64,000 bases of DNA from Oscillospiraceae bacterium (GTDB taxonomy: Bacteria; Bacillota; Clostridia; Oscillospirales; Ruminococcaceae). Position numbers and translations under genes: made by a program. The DNA lies in the NCBI GenBank assembly GCA_021201235.1, contig JAJQFI010000025.1:148266-212265 (forward strand), in the 5' to 3' direction. Positions 17,567 through 28,568 of the stretch are shown here, piece after piece. The notes beneath the pieces are model-generated. The model saw only the letters and a list, made by a program, of their open reading frames with translations. It searched no databases and was not told where the DNA came from. Numbering within the stretch: the first letter of the stretch is position 1; each line of letters starts with the position of its first letter.

Positions 17567-20500
17567 ATGGTCAATGTCAAGGACGTTCAGCTTGGCAAGC
17601 ACGTTGTCAGAAAGAGCTTCGCGAAAATTGACGAAGTTCTCGAGATGCCGAATCTTATCGACATTCAGAAAGTCTCCTACAAGTGGTTTATGGAGGAAGG
17701 TCTTCGAGAGGTCTTCCGCGATACAGCCGCTATCAAGGACTACAACGAGACGCTGGAGCTGAGCTTTGTTGACTACAGGCTCGATGATGAGCCCAAGTAC
17801 ACTATTGCGGAGTGCAAGGAGAGGGACACCACATATGCGGCACCGCTTCGTGTAACTGCAAGACTCCACAACCTCGAGACCGGCGAAATCAAGGACTCGG
17901 AAATCTATATGGGCGACTTCCCACTCATGACTCCGTCTGGCACCTTCATCATCAACGGTGCGGAAAGAGTCGTTGTTTCCCAGCTCGTTCGTTCATCGGG
18001 CGTTTACTATGCCGTCGAGAAGGACAAGGTCGGCAAGGACCTCTTCAGCTCAACGGTCATCCCGAACAGAGGCGCATGGCTCGAATATGAGATGGATTCG
18101 AATGACGTTGTTTATGTCAAAATCGACAAGAACAGAAAGATTCCGATTACCACCTTCATCCGTGCTCTCGGCATCGGCACCAATCAGGAAATCGACGAAT
18201 TCTTTAACCACGACCCTCGGCTTTCGGAAACCATCACCCAGAAGGATTCCACCACCTCAACCGAGGAAGGACTCCTTGAGGTCTACCGCAGACTTCGCCC
18301 GGGCGAGCCTCCGACGGTCGACACAGCTATCACTCACATAAATAACCTCTTCTTCGATGCAAGAAGATACGACCTTTGCAGATTCGGTCGTTACAAATAC
18401 AACAAGAAGCTCGGCGTTGCCTCAAGAATCACCGGCTACGTTCTGGCAAGACCGGTTGTTGCTCCTCTGACGGGCGAAATCCTCGCCGATGCGGGCGACA
18501 TGGTCACAAGCGAACTGGCGGCAAAGATTGAGCAGGCAGGCGTCAAGGAAGTCTATATCGACGTCGAAAAGAGAGAAATGATCACCGATGCAAACGGCGA
18601 AGTTACCCACAAGGTTGAGCATGTCGAGGTCAAGATTATCGGCAACGGCATGGTCGACATAGGCGAGTATATCGACTTCGACGCAAAGCCCTTCGGCATC
18701 AACGAGAAGGTTTCGTTCACAGTCCTGAAGGAAATCCTCGAGAGCGCCACAAACCACGACGAATTGGTCGAGCAGATAAAGGCTCGCCGCGAAGAGCTGA
18801 TACCCATGCACATCACAATCGAGGACATCTGGGCGACAATCAGCTACTTCCTGAACCTCTGCGAGGGTATCGGAAATGTCGACGACATCGACCACCTCGG
18901 CAACAGAAGAATCAGATGCGTCGGCGAACTCCTCCAGAACCAGTTCAGAATCGGTATGGCGAGAATGGAAAGAGTCATCCGCGAGAGAATGAATATCCAG
19001 TCTCAGGACATCGAGACCGTAACTCCGACAGCTCTTATCAATATCCGTCCGATTACTGCGGCAATCCGTGAATTCTTCGGAAGCTCTCCTCTTTCGCAGT
19101 TCATGGATCAGTCGAACCCTCTGGCGGAGCTTACCCACAAGAGAAGACTTTCCACCCTCGGTCCCGGCGGTCTTTCAAGAGACAGAGCAGGCTTCGAGGT
19201 AAGAGACGTTCACTACACCCACTACGGCAGAATGTGCCCGATTGAGACCCCTGAAGGACCTAACATCGGACTTATCTCCTATCTCGCATCCTATGCGAAG
19301 ATTAACGAATACGGCTTCATCGAAGCTCCCTACCGCAAGGTTGACAAGGCTACGGGAGTCGTCACCGACGAGGTTGTCTATATGACCGCCGACGTCGAGG
19401 ATAACTACATGATTGCTCAGGCGAACGAGCCTCTGACGGAGGACAACAAGTTTGCTCGTCCCAAGGTCAACGGCAGATATCGCGATCAGATTATGGAAAT
19501 CGACCGCGAGAACATCGACTTCATGGATGTTTCTCCGAAGATGGTCGTTTCCGTCGCTACGGCGATGATTCCGTTCCTCGAGAACGATGACGCTAACCGT
19601 GCTCTGATGGGCGCTAACATGCAGAGGCAGGCAGTTCCGCTTCTCACAACCGAAGCTCCGATTGTCGCTACCGGCATGGAGTATAAGGCTTGCGTCGACT
19701 CGGGCGTCGCGGTCGTAAGCGATGCCGCCGGCGTTGTCGAAAAGGTTGACGCTTCCGAAATCGTCGTCCGTGAAGACAGCGGCGAGCTCCACACCTATCC
19801 TCTTACAAAGTTCAAGCGCAGTAACTCCGCTACATGTACGAACCAGAGACCTATCGTAAGCAAGGGCGAGAGAATCGACGCCCATCAGGTTATCGGCGAC
19901 GGTCCCGCGACCTGCAACGGCGAAATCTCCCTCGGCAAGAACGCCCTCATCGGCTTCATGACCTGGGAAGGCTACAACTACGAGGACGCCGTACTTCTGA
20001 ACGAAAAGCTTGTAAGAAACGACACATATACATCAATCCACATCGAAGAGTATGAGCTCGAGTGCAGAGAGACCAAGCTTGGTCCCGAGGAAATCACGAA
20101 GGATATCCCCGGTGTCGGCGAGGATGCGCTCAAGGACCTCGACGAAAACGGCATCATCAGAATCGGTGCTGAAGTAAGAAGCGGCGATATCCTCGTCGGC
20201 AAGGTTACCCCCAAGGGCGAAACCGAGCTTACTGCCGAGGAAAGACTGCTCCGTGCAATCTTCGGTGAGAAGGCAAGAGAAGTTAGAGACAACTCGCTGA
20301 GAGTTCCTCACGGCGAGTCGGGCATCATCATAGACGTAAAGGTATTTACGCCTGAGAACTGCGACGAGCTCCAGCCCGGAGTAAACATGCTTGTCCGTTG
20401 CTATATTGCGCAGAAGAGAAAGATCTCCGTCGGCGACAAGATGGCAGGTCGACATGGCAACAAGGGTGTTGTTTCGAAAATCCTTTCTCAGGAGGATATG

Positions 20501-21343
20501 CCCTTCTTGGAGGACGGAACACCGCTTGATATAGTTCTTAACCCCCTGGGCGTTCCTTCAAGAATGAACATCGGTCAGGTTTTGGAGGTCCATCTCGGTA
20601 TGGCTGCCAAGAAGCTTGGCTGGAAGGTTATGACGCCGGTATTCGACGGTGCACACGAAGAGGATATCCGCGAGTGCTTCAAGCTTGCGGGTATGGCGGA
20701 GGACGGTAAGACAACCCTCTATGACGGCAGAACCGGTGAGCCCTTTGACAACCGCGTAACCGTCGGAATCATGTATTACCTCAAGCTCCACCACCTCGTT
20801 GATGATAAGATTCACGCACGTTCCGTCGGTCCTTATTCGCTCGTTACTCAGCAGCCGCTCGGCGGTAAAGCTCAGTTCGGCGGACAGAGATTCGGAGAAA
20901 TGGAGGTCTGGGCGCTCGAAGCCTATGGCGCCGCCTACACACTTCAGGAAATCCTCACCGTCAAGTCGGACGACACGATAGGAAGAGTCAAGACCTACGA
21001 GGCAATAGTCAAGGGTCAGAACGTTCCTCAGTCGGGCATCCCTGAGTCCTTCAAGGTTCTCGTCAAGGAGCTCCAGTCGCTGGCACTCGATGTAAGAGTA
21101 CTTGATGCTGACGGAGCGGAGATCGACCTCAAGCAGGACTTCGAGGACGATAACGACATCATTCCTCAGCCTGTTTCAGATCCCGACGACGACTACGGAA
21201 TGAGCGAAGTAGCGGACGAAGGAATTGACGACAACTACGGAGGCGACGACTATGACGAGTTCGGAGACGAGGACGAGGACGACGATTCCGGCTTCGAAGG
21301 CTTCTCGGTCAAGGATTCCGATTCGGACGACATAATCGAATAA
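17567..21343 (+). CDS. rpoB: RNA polymerase beta subunit
   Basis: The 1258-residue protein is the catalytic beta subunit. Clear family segments are [19 protein letters not shown], the rifampicin-pocket region around [20 protein letters not shown] and [26 protein letters not shown], and [38 protein letters not shown] lies near the C terminus. An acidic tail rich in Asp and Glu follows. The ATG at 17567 is chosen for AAGGAG at 17551-17556 and the family start; the longer in-frame extension lies in the leader. rpoC follows after 95 bp. The ribosomal protein genes rplJ and rplL, often found just upstream, are absent here. Confidence 0.98.
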   Translation: MVNVKDVQLGKHVVRKSFAKIDEVLEMPNLIDIQKVSYKWFMEEGLREVFRDTAAIKDYNETLELSFVDYRLDDEPKYTIAECKERDTTYAAPLRVTARLHNLETGEIKDSEIYMGDFPLMTPSGTFIINGAERVVVSQLVRSSGVYYAVEKDKVGKDLFSSTVIPNRGAWLEYEMDSNDVVYVKIDKNRKIPITTFIRALGIGTNQEIDEFFNHDPRLSETITQKDSTTSTEEGLLEVYRRLRPGEPPTVDTAITHINNLFFDARRYDLCRFGRYKYNKKLGVASRITGYVLARPVVAPLTGEILADAGDMVTSELAAKIEQAGVKEVYIDVEKREMITDANGEVTHKVEHVEVKIIGNGMVDIGEYIDFDAKPFGINEKVSFTVLKEILESATNHDELVEQIKARREELIPMHITIEDIWATISYFLNLCEGIGNVDDIDHLGNRRIRCVGELLQNQFRIGMARMERVIRERMNIQSQDIETVTPTALINIRPITAAIREFFGSSPLSQFMDQSNPLAELTHKRRLSTLGPGGLSRDRAGFEVRDVHYTHYGRMCPIETPEGPNIGLISYLASYAKINEYGFIEAPYRKVDKATGVVTDEVVYMTADVEDNYMIAQANEPLTEDNKFARPKVNGRYRDQIMEIDRENIDFMDVSPKMVVSVATAMIPFLENDDANRALMGANMQRQAVPLLTTEAPIVATGMEYKACVDSGVAVVSDAAGVVEKVDASEIVVREDSGELHTYPLTKFKRSNSATCTNQRPIVSKGERIDAHQVIGDGPATCNGEISLGKNALIGFMTWEGYNYEDAVLLNEKLVRNDTYTSIHIEEYELECRETKLGPEEITKDIPGVGEDALKDLDENGIIRIGAEVRSGDILVGKVTPKGETELTAEERLLRAIFGEKAREVRDNSLRVPHGESGIIIDVKVFTPENCDELQPGVNMLVRCYIAQKRKISVGDKMAGRHGNKGVVSKILSQEDMPFLEDGTPLDIVLNPLGVPSRMNIGQVLEVHLGMAAKKLGWKVMTPVFDGAHEEDIRECFKLAGMAEDGKTTLYDGRTGEPFDNRVTVGIMYYLKLHHLVDDKIHARSVGPYSLVTQQPLGGKAQFGGQRFGEMEVWALEAYGAAYTLQEILTVKSDDTIGRVKTYEAIVKGQNVPQSGIPESFKVLVKELQSLALDVRVLDADGAEIDLKQDFEDDNDIIPQPVSDPDDDYGMSEVADEGIDDNYGGDDYDEFGDEDEDDDSGFEGFSVKDSDSDDIIE

Positions 21344-21366
21344 ATGCGTTTCCTTTCGGGACCGCA

Positions 21367-21389
21367 CACAGAAACCTGCGGTTTCTGTG
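21367..21389 (+). promoter_or_regulatory. rpoB-rpoC intergenic hairpin
   Basis: A perfect 10-bp stem (CACAGAAACC with GGTTTCTGTG) has a 3-nt loop and no T run. It may be an RNA processing or stability element; this is inferred. Confidence 0.6.
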
Positions 21390-21438
21390 GGGAAAGTGCA
21401 GTAACACACTGTAATACGATGTAAAGAGGGTTTGCATT

Positions 21439-24400
21439 TTGGAATTTAACGTATTTGATTCTATAAAAATCGGTCTTGCTTCGCCCGAGCAGATAAGAAG
21501 CTGGTCGCACGGCGAAGTAACAAAGCCCGAAACCATCAACTACCGCACGCAGAAGCCTGAAAGAGACGGTCTTTTCTGCGAAAGAATCTTCGGTCCGACC
21601 AAGGACTGGGAGTGCCACTGCGGCAAGTACAAGAAGATTCGCTTCAAGGGCAAGGTCTGCGAGAGATGCGGCGTTGAGGTCACAAGAGCCAAGGTTAGAC
21701 GTGAGCGTATGGGTCACATCGAGCTTGCGGCTCCCGTTTCCCACATCTGGTACTTCAAGGGAACACCTTCGAGAATCGGACAGATGCTCGAAATCTCCTC
21801 GAAGAGACTCGAGGAAGTTCTCTACTTCACAAAATATATCGTAACCGACCCGGGCGACACAGGGCTCGTCAAGAAGCAGATTCTGACAGAGCGCGAGTAT
21901 CAGGACGCCAAGGAGCGCTATGAGGACAAGTTCACCGCCAAGATGGGCGCAGAGGCTATTCAGGAGCTTCTCCGCGAAATCGACGTCGAGGCACTTGCCG
22001 CCGGGCTCAAGGCTGAACTCAAGGATCTGCCGCAGGGTCAGAAGAGAATTAAGCTACTCAAGAGGCTCGAAATCGTCGAGGCATTCAGAACCTCCGGCAA
22101 CAAGCCCGAGTGGATGATTATGGATGTAATTCCGGTCATTCCTCCGGACCTCCGACCTATGGTTCCCCTCGACGGCGGAAGATATGCGACTTCCGACCTT
22201 AACGACCTCTACAGAAGAGTTATCAACCGTAACAACCGACTCAAGAGAATGCTCGAGCTCGACGCTCCCGACATCATCGTCAGAAACGAAAAGAGAATGC
22301 TTCAGGAAGCTGTCGATGCACTCATCGACAACGGTCGTCACGGAAGACCCATAACGGGACCCAACAACCGTGCATTCAAGTCGCTCTCCGACATGCTCAA
22401 GGGTAAGCAGGGACGCTTCCGCCAGAACCTTCTCGGCAAGCGTGTCGACTATTCCGGACGTTCGGTTATCGTCGTAGGACCGGAGCTCAAGATGTATCAG
22501 TGCGGACTCCCGAAGGAGATGGCGCTCGAGCTCTTCAAGCCTTTCGTAATGAAGAGACTCGTCGACACCAACCCGCAGATCAACATAAAGTCGGCAAGAA
22601 AGATGGTCGAAAAGGGCACAGACGAGGTCTGGGACGCACTCGAGAACGTTATTCAGGGTCACCCTGTCCTTCTTAACCGTGCACCGACGCTCCACAGACT
22701 CGGTATTCAGGCTTTCGAGCCGGTACTCGTTGAAGGAAGAGCTCTTAAGCTCCATCCTTTGGCATGTACAGCATACAACGCCGACTTCGACGGCGACCAG
22801 ATGTCTGTTCACGTTCCTTTGTCAGTTGAGGCTCAGGCAGAGGCTCGATTCCTCATGCTCGCCGCCAACAACCTCCTTAAGCCCGCAGACGGCAAGCCTG
22901 TAACCGTTCCTACTCAGGACATGGTCTTGGGCTCCTATTACCTGACACTCGTCAAGGACGGCGAGAAGGGCGAGGGCAAGATTTTCAGAGATGTCAACGA
23001 AGCCATGATGGCATATCAGGCGGGAATCGTCTCCTTGCAGGCTAAGATTAAGGTAAGAGTAAGCCGCATGGTCGACGGCGAGGAAAAGACGAAGATTATC
23101 GACACCACCGTCGGAAGACTCATCTTCAACGAGAGCATTCCTCAGGACCTCGGCTATGTCGACAGAAAAGACCCCGAGAAGATGTTCGGGCTCGAGGTTG
23201 ACTTCCTCGTCAAGAAGAAGCAGCTCGGCGACATCATCGACCACTGCCTCAACAAGCACGGAACCACCAAGACGAGCGAAATGCTCGACAACATAAAGGC
23301 GATGGGCTATAAGTACTCGACAAAGTCGGGTATCACCGTTGCCGTAAGCGATGCCGTAATTCCGCCTCAGAAGAAGGATATCCTTGCCGAAGCGGACAGA
23401 AAGGCTGACAAGATTGACAAGCAGTACAAGCGTGGTCTCATTTCGAGAGCCGAGAAGTCGAAGCGCTTTATCGACATCTGGACTCAGGCGACCGACGATG
23501 TAACCGTCGCTTTGCAGGATAACCTTGATAAGTACAACCCCATCTACATGATGTCCGACTCCGGAGCGAGAGGCTCTCTTGCTCAGATAAGACAGCTTGC
23601 GGGTATGAGAGGACTTATCGCAAATACTTCCGGTGCTACTATCGAAATGCCTATCAGAGCTAACTACCGTGAAGGTCTTACGGTACTCGAATACTTCATC
23701 TCCTCCAGAGGTGCAAGAAAGGGACTTACCGATACGGCTCTTCGTACCGCCGACTCGGGATACCTCACCCGTAGACTTGTCGACGTTTCTCAGGACGTCA
23801 TCATCACCGAGGACGACTGCGGAACTCACGAGGGCATCGACGTATTCGAAATCAAGAACGGCAACGAGCTTATCGAACCGTTTGACGAGAGGCTTGTCGG
23901 AAGATTCTTGGTCGAAGACCTTATCGACGAAGCAACCGGCGAGGTTGTAATGTCCAATGACAAGCTCATGACCCACGACGACGCCAAGACGGTTATCAAG
24001 TATCTTGAGTCCGTCGGAAAAGACAGAATCGCAATCAGATCGGTCTTGGGATGCAAGTCGAAGCGCGGCGTCTGCGCCAAGTGCTATGGCATGGATCTGG
24101 CTCACTCCACCGTCGTTTCAGTCGGTGAGGCTGTCGGTATCATCGCCGCTCAGTCCATAGGCGAGCCGGGTACTCAGCTCACAATGAGAACCTTCCACAC
24201 CGGCGGTGTTGCATCAGCCGAGGATATCACTCAGGGTCTTCCGAGAGTTGAAGAGCTCTTCGAGTCAAGAAAGCCGAAGGGCGCCGCAATCCTTTCGAAG
24301 ACGGACGGTGTCGTAAGCTTCGACGAAATCAAGAAGAGCCGCGTGATAGTTGTCACCAACCCCGAAACCGGCGATGTTCAGCAGTATTCGATTCCTTGGG

Positions 24401-25227
24401 ACTATAGAATCGTCGTCAAGGAAGGCGAGGAGATCAAGGCAGGCGATTTGCTCACCGCAGGCTCCAAGAATCCTGCCGATATCCTTGCAATTCAGGGCAC
24501 CGAGGCTGTAAGAAACTATATCATCACCGAGGTTCAGAAGGTATACAGACTCCAGGGTGTTGACGTAAACGACAAGCACATCGAAGTCATTACAAGACAG
24601 ATGCTCCGCAGAGTCAAGGTCGAAGATCCGGGATCATCCTATCTCCTGCCGGGCTCGCTGATAGACAGAAACGAAGTCGAGCAGATGAACCGCGAGATTC
24701 AGGAAGAAATCGACGCCGGCAACGAAGAAGCCAAGCTCATCACGACCTCTCCCTTTATCCAGGGTATCACCAAGGCTTCCTCGAGCTCCGAGAGCTTCCT
24801 CTCCGCCGCTTCCTTCCAGGAGACGACAAGAGCCCTCACGGATGCCGCCATCAAGGGCAAGACCGACCATCTCCTCGGACTTAAGGAGAACGTTATCATC
24901 GGTAAGCTTCTGCCGGTAGGCACAGGCATGCAGGTTTATAACAACGTCGAGGTCGTCAAGAATGAGACATTTGCCGAACACAACGCTTCCGCCGCTCCCG
25001 CAACTCCCGTCCGTCCGACCCCGAAGCCGATTAACATGACCTCCTTGGCTCCCATCGTTGACGACGAGCCGGAGGAGGATGCCGTAGAGCCTATTGTCAC
25101 GAGACCCGTAGACACGAGAACCGCAGAAGAGATTCACGATTCCATCTATGGTGTGGTCCGCAACACGGCAAGAACCGACGCGGCAAACGCCGCAGCTGAG
25201 CAGATGAATCAGCCCTCTGCCGAATAA
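21439..25227 (+). CDS. rpoC: RNA polymerase beta' subunit
   Basis: The 1262-residue protein has the N-terminal zinc site ([20 protein letters not shown]), the clamp region and the catalytic magnesium motif [17 protein letters not shown]. It also has the bridge-helix region ([20 protein letters not shown]), the second zinc site (CGTHEG with [13 protein letters not shown]) and the trigger-loop/C-terminal [16 protein letters not shown]. The start is TTG at 21439, with AAAGAGGG eight bases upstream; no in-frame ATG is near. A poorly conserved Pro/Ala/Glu-rich tail of about 80 residues ends the protein. Confidence 0.98.
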   Translation: MEFNVFDSIKIGLASPEQIRSWSHGEVTKPETINYRTQKPERDGLFCERIFGPTKDWECHCGKYKKIRFKGKVCERCGVEVTRAKVRRERMGHIELAAPVSHIWYFKGTPSRIGQMLEISSKRLEEVLYFTKYIVTDPGDTGLVKKQILTEREYQDAKERYEDKFTAKMGAEAIQELLREIDVEALAAGLKAELKDLPQGQKRIKLLKRLEIVEAFRTSGNKPEWMIMDVIPVIPPDLRPMVPLDGGRYATSDLNDLYRRVINRNNRLKRMLELDAPDIIVRNEKRMLQEAVDALIDNGRHGRPITGPNNRAFKSLSDMLKGKQGRFRQNLLGKRVDYSGRSVIVVGPELKMYQCGLPKEMALELFKPFVMKRLVDTNPQINIKSARKMVEKGTDEVWDALENVIQGHPVLLNRAPTLHRLGIQAFEPVLVEGRALKLHPLACTAYNADFDGDQMSVHVPLSVEAQAEARFLMLAANNLLKPADGKPVTVPTQDMVLGSYYLTLVKDGEKGEGKIFRDVNEAMMAYQAGIVSLQAKIKVRVSRMVDGEEKTKIIDTTVGRLIFNESIPQDLGYVDRKDPEKMFGLEVDFLVKKKQLGDIIDHCLNKHGTTKTSEMLDNIKAMGYKYSTKSGITVAVSDAVIPPQKKDILAEADRKADKIDKQYKRGLISRAEKSKRFIDIWTQATDDVTVALQDNLDKYNPIYMMSDSGARGSLAQIRQLAGMRGLIANTSGATIEMPIRANYREGLTVLEYFISSRGARKGLTDTALRTADSGYLTRRLVDVSQDVIITEDDCGTHEGIDVFEIKNGNELIEPFDERLVGRFLVEDLIDEATGEVVMSNDKLMTHDDAKTVIKYLESVGKDRIAIRSVLGCKSKRGVCAKCYGMDLAHSTVVSVGEAVGIIAAQSIGEPGTQLTMRTFHTGGVASAEDITQGLPRVEELFESRKPKGAAILSKTDGVVSFDEIKKSRVIVVTNPETGDVQQYSIPWDYRIVVKEGEEIKAGDLLTAGSKNPADILAIQGTEAVRNYIITEVQKVYRLQGVDVNDKHIEVITRQMLRRVKVEDPGSSYLLPGSLIDRNEVEQMNREIQEEIDAGNEEAKLITTSPFIQGITKASSSSESFLSAASFQETTRALTDAAIKGKTDHLLGLKENVIIGKLLPVGTGMQVYNNVEVVKNETFAEHNASAAPATPVRPTPKPINMTSLAPIVDDEPEEDAVEPIVTRPVDTRTAEEIHDSIYGVVRNTARTDAANAAAEQMNQPSAE

Positions 25228-25267
25228 TCACGACAGTTTCATCCATTCTTTTTCATTCTCTTTATTC

Positions 25268-25311
25268 GCCCCCAACCGCCCTCCCAAATCTCGGTTGGGG
25301 GCAACCTTTTT
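25268..25311 (+). terminator. terminator of rpoBC
   Basis: An 11-bp perfect stem (GCCCCCAACCG with CGGTTGGGGGC) is followed by AACCTTTTT. Confidence 0.9.
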
Positions 25312-25320
25312 ATAAACGTC

Positions 25321-25349
25321 TTGACAACCAAAGGATAATCGGCTATAAT
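25321..25349 (+). promoter_or_regulatory. queT promoter
   Basis: Consensus TTGACA (25321-25326) and TATAAT (25344-25349) have a 17-bp spacer. They lead into a leader of about 100 nt. Confidence 0.9.
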
Positions 25350-25402
25350 AGTCAGGCTCGGGGGAAACTGTTGCAAGTGCGGGGTCTTCCGGCAAAAAAA
25401 TA

Positions 25403-25445
25403 ACGGGTGTCACCTTGAAAACCACCCGGATAAAAAACAAGGAGT
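25403..25445 (+). ncRNA. preQ1 riboswitch, class I-type, controlling queT translation
   Basis: Stem P1 is CGGGTG (25404-25409) with CACCCG (25423-25428). Loop bases CCTTG (25413-25417) can pair with CAAGG (25438-25442) downstream, giving an H-type pseudoknot across an A-rich linker GATAAAAAA. The tail ATAAAAAACAAGGAG matches the class I preQ1 tail, and the pseudoknot covers the AAGGAG ribosome site of queT. Ligand binding would therefore block translation of the queuosine-precursor transporter. The leader part 25357-25402 is not explained by this fold. Confidence 0.75.
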
Positions 25446-25453
25446 AATTTAAC

Positions 25454-25933
25454 ATGAAAAACTTATCCGTATCAAGACTTGTGAAATTAGCGGTAGTGAC
25501 GGCAATCTATGTCGCACTGACTCTGGCGCTCAGCTCGCTATCCTATGGCAACATCCAGTTCCGGATTGCCGAAGCGCTGATGCTCCTCTGCTTCTACCGT
25601 AAGGACTACGGCATTTCCTTGATTCTCGGGTGCTTACTCGCAAATGTATTCAGCACCATCGGAATCGTGGACATGGCGTTCGGAACGGCGGCGACAGTTT
25701 TGGCTGTAATCTGCATGATGTACAGCCCGAATATCTACGTCGCGTCAATCTTCCCGGTCATTTTCAACGGTCTGATAGTCGGAGCCGAGCTCTACTGGTT
25801 CGTTGGGCTTCCGTTCTGGATTTCCGCTCTGGAGGTAGCTTTCGGCGAATTCGTCTGCGTCTGCGTCCTGGGCATCATCCTCTTCAAGCTACTTGAGAAG
25901 AACAAGAAGTTCATGAAGCTCATCACTGATTGA
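25454..25933 (+). CDS. queT: queuosine precursor transporter QueT
   Basis: The 159-residue membrane protein has about five helices. It carries the QueT-family pattern VTAIYVALTLAL, YGNIQFRIAEALMLLCFY and LGCLLANVFSTIGIVDMAFGT. The family is the membrane (S) component of an ECF-type importer for preQ0/preQ1, feeding tRNA queuosine synthesis. The preQ1-type riboswitch directly upstream agrees with this. ATG at 25454 lies ten bases after AAGGAG. Confidence 0.93.
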   Translation: MKNLSVSRLVKLAVVTAIYVALTLALSSLSYGNIQFRIAEALMLLCFYRKDYGISLILGCLLANVFSTIGIVDMAFGTAATVLAVICMMYSPNIYVASIFPVIFNGLIVGAELYWFVGLPFWISALEVAFGEFVCVCVLGIILFKLLEKNKKFMKLITD

Positions 25934-26061
25934 CGGGCACGGCAAAAAATTTTTTCAGAAAAAAATGCGAACGGGGTGCAATAATTCGGCGCCCCGATTT
26001 GTATTATAGGTATAAGAGCTTTTTTCCGAATGGAATCGCACTTATCATACTTTCAAAGAAA

Positions 26062-26098
26062 TCTCCCCAAACTGAGCGCACAGTCTTGGGGAGAGTCT
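26062..26098 (+). terminator. strong terminator downstream of queT
   Basis: The stem TCTCCCCAA (26062-26070) with TTGGGGAGA (26085-26093) is followed by GTCTTTTTT. It lies about 130 bp after the queT stop. Confidence 0.8.
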
Positions 26099-26161
26099 TT
26101 TTTGCCATGCAAAAAAGACGAAAGATTTGCCTTCGGCAAACTTCCAACTTATAAATAACTC

Positions 26162-26190
26162 TTGATTTTCCCCGACAAACAATATATAAT
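26162..26190 (+). promoter_or_regulatory. typA promoter
   Basis: TTGATT (26162-26167) and TATAAT (26185-26190) have a 17-bp spacer. Confidence 0.8.
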
Positions 26191-26232
26191 ATCATTGGTC
26201 AAGAAAATACTTTATCGGAAAGAGGAAGTAAA

Positions 26233-28050
26233 TTGATTAGAAATGATTTGAGAAACATCGCTATAATCGCTCACGTTGACCATGGAAAGACAACCTTGGT
26301 CGACGGCATGCTCAAGCAGAGCGGTACATTCAGAGAAAACCAGGTCGTGAACGAGCGAGTTATGGACTCGAACGACATCGAGCGCGAGAGGGGAATAACC
26401 ATCCTCGCCAAGAACACCTCGGTCGTCTATAACGGCGTCAAAATCAACATCGTCGACACCCCCGGTCACGCCGACTTCGGCGGTGAGGTCGAGAGAATCC
26501 TCAAAATGGTTGACGGAGTAATTTTGCTCGTTGACGCCGCCGAGGGTCCCATGCCCCAGACAAGATTTGTTTTGCAGCACGCCTTGGAGCTCGGGCACAG
26601 AGTCATCATCGTTATAAACAAGATTGACCGCCCGGATGCGAGAATCGACGAAGTAATCGACGAGTGCTATGAGCTTCTTATGGACCTCAATGCTTCGGAC
26701 GAACAGCTCGACTCCCCGATTCTCTTCTGCTCCGGAAGAGACGGCACCGCATCAACGGACGAGCACACCCCCGGAACGGATCTGACTCCGCTCTTCGACA
26801 AGATACTCGAATATATCCCGGCGCCCGAGGGTGAGCCTGAGGAGCCATTGCAGCTTCTCGTGTCCTCGATTGACTATAACGACTATGTCGGCAGAATCGC
26901 CATTGGCAAGATTGAGCGCGGCTCCGTCAAGGTTAATCAGGAGGTCACCATCGGCGACTACCACGAGACGAAGAAGCCTTATAGAGGCAAGATTGTCACC
27001 CTTTATCAGATTGCCGGTCTCGAGCGTGTCCCTGCAGAGAAGGCGACGGTCGGCGACATCGTCTGCATCAGCGGAATTGAGAACATCACCATCGGCGACA
27101 CCATCTGCGACACGCAGAATTTTGAGCCGCTTCCCTTCGTCAAGATAAGCGAGCCGACGGTCGAGATGACCTTCTCGGTCAACGATTCGCCGTTTGCGGG
27201 CAGAGAGGGAAAGTATGTCACCTCGCGCCACCTCCGCGAAAGACTCTTCAGAGAACTTCTGAAGGACGTTTCGCTTCGGGTATCAGAGACCGACTCCACC
27301 GACTCGTTCAAAGTTGCGGGTCGTGGCGAGATGCACCTTTCAATACTTATCGAGAACATGCGCCGTGAGGGCTATGAGATGGGCGTTTCGACCCCGAGAG
27401 TCCTCTATAAAGAGATTGACGGCAAGCTCTGCGAACCGATTGAAGAGCTCGTTGTCGACGTTCCCGAGACGTCTGTCGGTGCAGTCATGGAGAAGATGGG
27501 CACCAGAAAAGCCGAGATGGTCTCGATGAACCCGATGGGCTCGCGAATGAGGGTTGTCTTCCACGTCCCCGCAAGAGGCTTGTTTGGCTACAGAAACGAA
27601 TTCTTAACGGACACCAAGGGCGAGGGCATCATGAACTCCGTCTTCTACGGCTACGAGCAGTATAAGGGCGACATCCCGAGGCGCTCTAACGGCTCTCTCG
27701 TGGCTTTCGAGACGGGCGAAGCCGTAACCTATGGTCTTTACAACGCGCAGGAGAGGGGAGCTCTCTTCATCGGTGCGGGCACTCCCGTTTATGAGGGCAT
27801 GATTGTCGGCGTCTCCCCGAAGCCGGGCGATTTGGTCGTCAACGTCTGCAAGAAGAAGCACCTGACGAATACCCGTGCCTCCGGCAGTGACGACGCTTTG
27901 CGCCTCATTCCCCCGAGAGTACTGAGCCTTGAAGATAGCCTTGAATTCATCGCGGACGATGAACTTGTCGAAGTAACGCCGAAGAATATAAGACTCAGAA
28001 AGAAGACACTTTCGAATATTCAGAGAGCGAAGGACAGAGCGAAGTTATAA
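26233..28050 (+). CDS. typA: ribosome-associated GTPase TypA/BipA
   Basis: The 605-residue translational GTPase has G1 AHVDHGKTTLVDGML, the switch region ERERGITILAKNTSV, G3 DTPGHADFGGEVERIL and G4 NKIDRPDAR. The C-terminal domain shows FKVAGRGEMHLSILIENMRREGYE and the TypA-specific ARGLFGYRNEFLTDT. It binds the ribosome and helps 50S assembly and stress adaptation. The start is TTG at 26233 with AGAGGAAG just upstream; the nearby ATG is out of frame. Confidence 0.96.
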   Translation: MIRNDLRNIAIIAHVDHGKTTLVDGMLKQSGTFRENQVVNERVMDSNDIERERGITILAKNTSVVYNGVKINIVDTPGHADFGGEVERILKMVDGVILLVDAAEGPMPQTRFVLQHALELGHRVIIVINKIDRPDARIDEVIDECYELLMDLNASDEQLDSPILFCSGRDGTASTDEHTPGTDLTPLFDKILEYIPAPEGEPEEPLQLLVSSIDYNDYVGRIAIGKIERGSVKVNQEVTIGDYHETKKPYRGKIVTLYQIAGLERVPAEKATVGDIVCISGIENITIGDTICDTQNFEPLPFVKISEPTVEMTFSVNDSPFAGREGKYVTSRHLRERLFRELLKDVSLRVSETDSTDSFKVAGRGEMHLSILIENMRREGYEMGVSTPRVLYKEIDGKLCEPIEELVVDVPETSVGAVMEKMGTRKAEMVSMNPMGSRMRVVFHVPARGLFGYRNEFLTDTKGEGIMNSVFYGYEQYKGDIPRRSNGSLVAFETGEAVTYGLYNAQERGALFIGAGTPVYEGMIVGVSPKPGDLVVNVCKKKHLTNTRASGSDDALRLIPPRVLSLEDSLEFIADDELVEVTPKNIRLRKKTLSNIQRAKDRAKL

Positions 28051-28074
28051 TCCCAAAAAACTTTGCAAAACCTA

Positions 28075-28103
28075 TTGACAAATAGGCTCATACACGCTAA
28101 ACT
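28075..28103 (+). promoter_or_regulatory. acpP promoter with overlapping inverted repeat
   Basis: TTGACA (28075-28080) and TAAACT (28098-28103) have a 17-bp spacer. CCTATT-GACA-AATAGG (28071-28086) is a 6-bp inverted repeat that covers the -35 box. A second inverted repeat, CTTATCG...CGATAAG (28102-28126), follows the -10 box. Either could be an operator. Confidence 0.7.
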
Positions 28104-28152
28104 TATCGTAGACCTATTTCGATAAGGCTTATCTATTACAGGAGGCACTTTT

Positions 28153-28377
28153 ATGGTATTTGATAAAATCGTGGCGATAATCGCCGATCAGCTCGACATG
28201 GATGTCAGTGACATCACTGCCGATTCCACTTTCGAAAATCTCGGTGCGGATTCCCTTGATGTTGTCGACGTTATAATGACTCTCGAGGATGAGTTTGACA
28301 TGGAGATTCCCGATGAAGCAATCGAAGGAATGAAGACCGTCGGCGAGCTCGTCAAGTTCGTTGAGGACAATACTTAA
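28153..28377 (+). CDS. acpP: acyl carrier protein
   Basis: The 74-residue acidic protein has the phosphopantetheine site GADSLDVVDVIMTLED (Ser in DSL), the normal length and the four-helix pattern of ACP. It carries growing acyl chains in fatty acid synthesis. GGAGG precedes the ATG by about eight bases. It has its own promoter and terminator; no fab genes are adjacent in this window. Confidence 0.96.
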   Translation: MVFDKIVAIIADQLDMDVSDITADSTFENLGADSLDVVDVIMTLEDEFDMEIPDEAIEGMKTVGELVKFVEDNT

Positions 28378-28432
28378 GTATTGTGTCTATACTTGATATT
28401 TAACAGAAAACTTTGAAAAAGCAATGCCCTCC

Positions 28433-28461
28433 GAGGACAGAGAAATCTGTCCTCTTCTTTT
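28433..28461 (+). terminator. acpP terminator
   Basis: The stem GAGGACAG/CTGTCCTC is followed by TTCTTTTT. Confidence 0.85.
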
Positions 28462-28484
28462 TACGTCTCTTTTTAAAATCCCCG

Positions 28485-28513
28485 TTGCAAAACATCTTGA
28501 TTTGTGGTACAAT
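28485..28513 (+). promoter_or_regulatory. promoter of the NUDIX gene
   Basis: TTGCAA (28485-28490) and TACAAT (28508-28513) have a 17-bp spacer. Confidence 0.75.
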
Positions 28514-28568
28514 ATACTCAACATTGAAATTTCGCACGGGGCGTTGTCGCCGTGCAGAAGGGACCAGT

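Larger units (their letters stand above)
25934..26232 (+). other. intergenic stretch queT-typA
   Basis: No gene is seen. It holds a moderate hairpin (CGGGGTGC/GGCGCCCCG at 25974-25999), a strong terminator at 26062-26098, a small TTTGCC/GGCAAA hairpin near 26130, and the typA promoter. The 60 bp between the two hairpins are unexplained. Confidence 0.6.

Noticed and set aside
22822..24105. 427-codon open frame antisense to rpoC, and other long antisense frames in rpoB/rpoC and serA/serC
   Set aside because: They mirror the codon bias of strongly conserved genes on the opposite strand, lack ribosome sites and show no protein family features.
25357..25453. preQ1 class II or III riboswitch, or another cofactor switch, on queT
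   Set aside because: The compact P1 stem with an A-rich linker and AAGGAG tail fits class I best; the other classes need extra helices that I could not draw. Not fully excluded.
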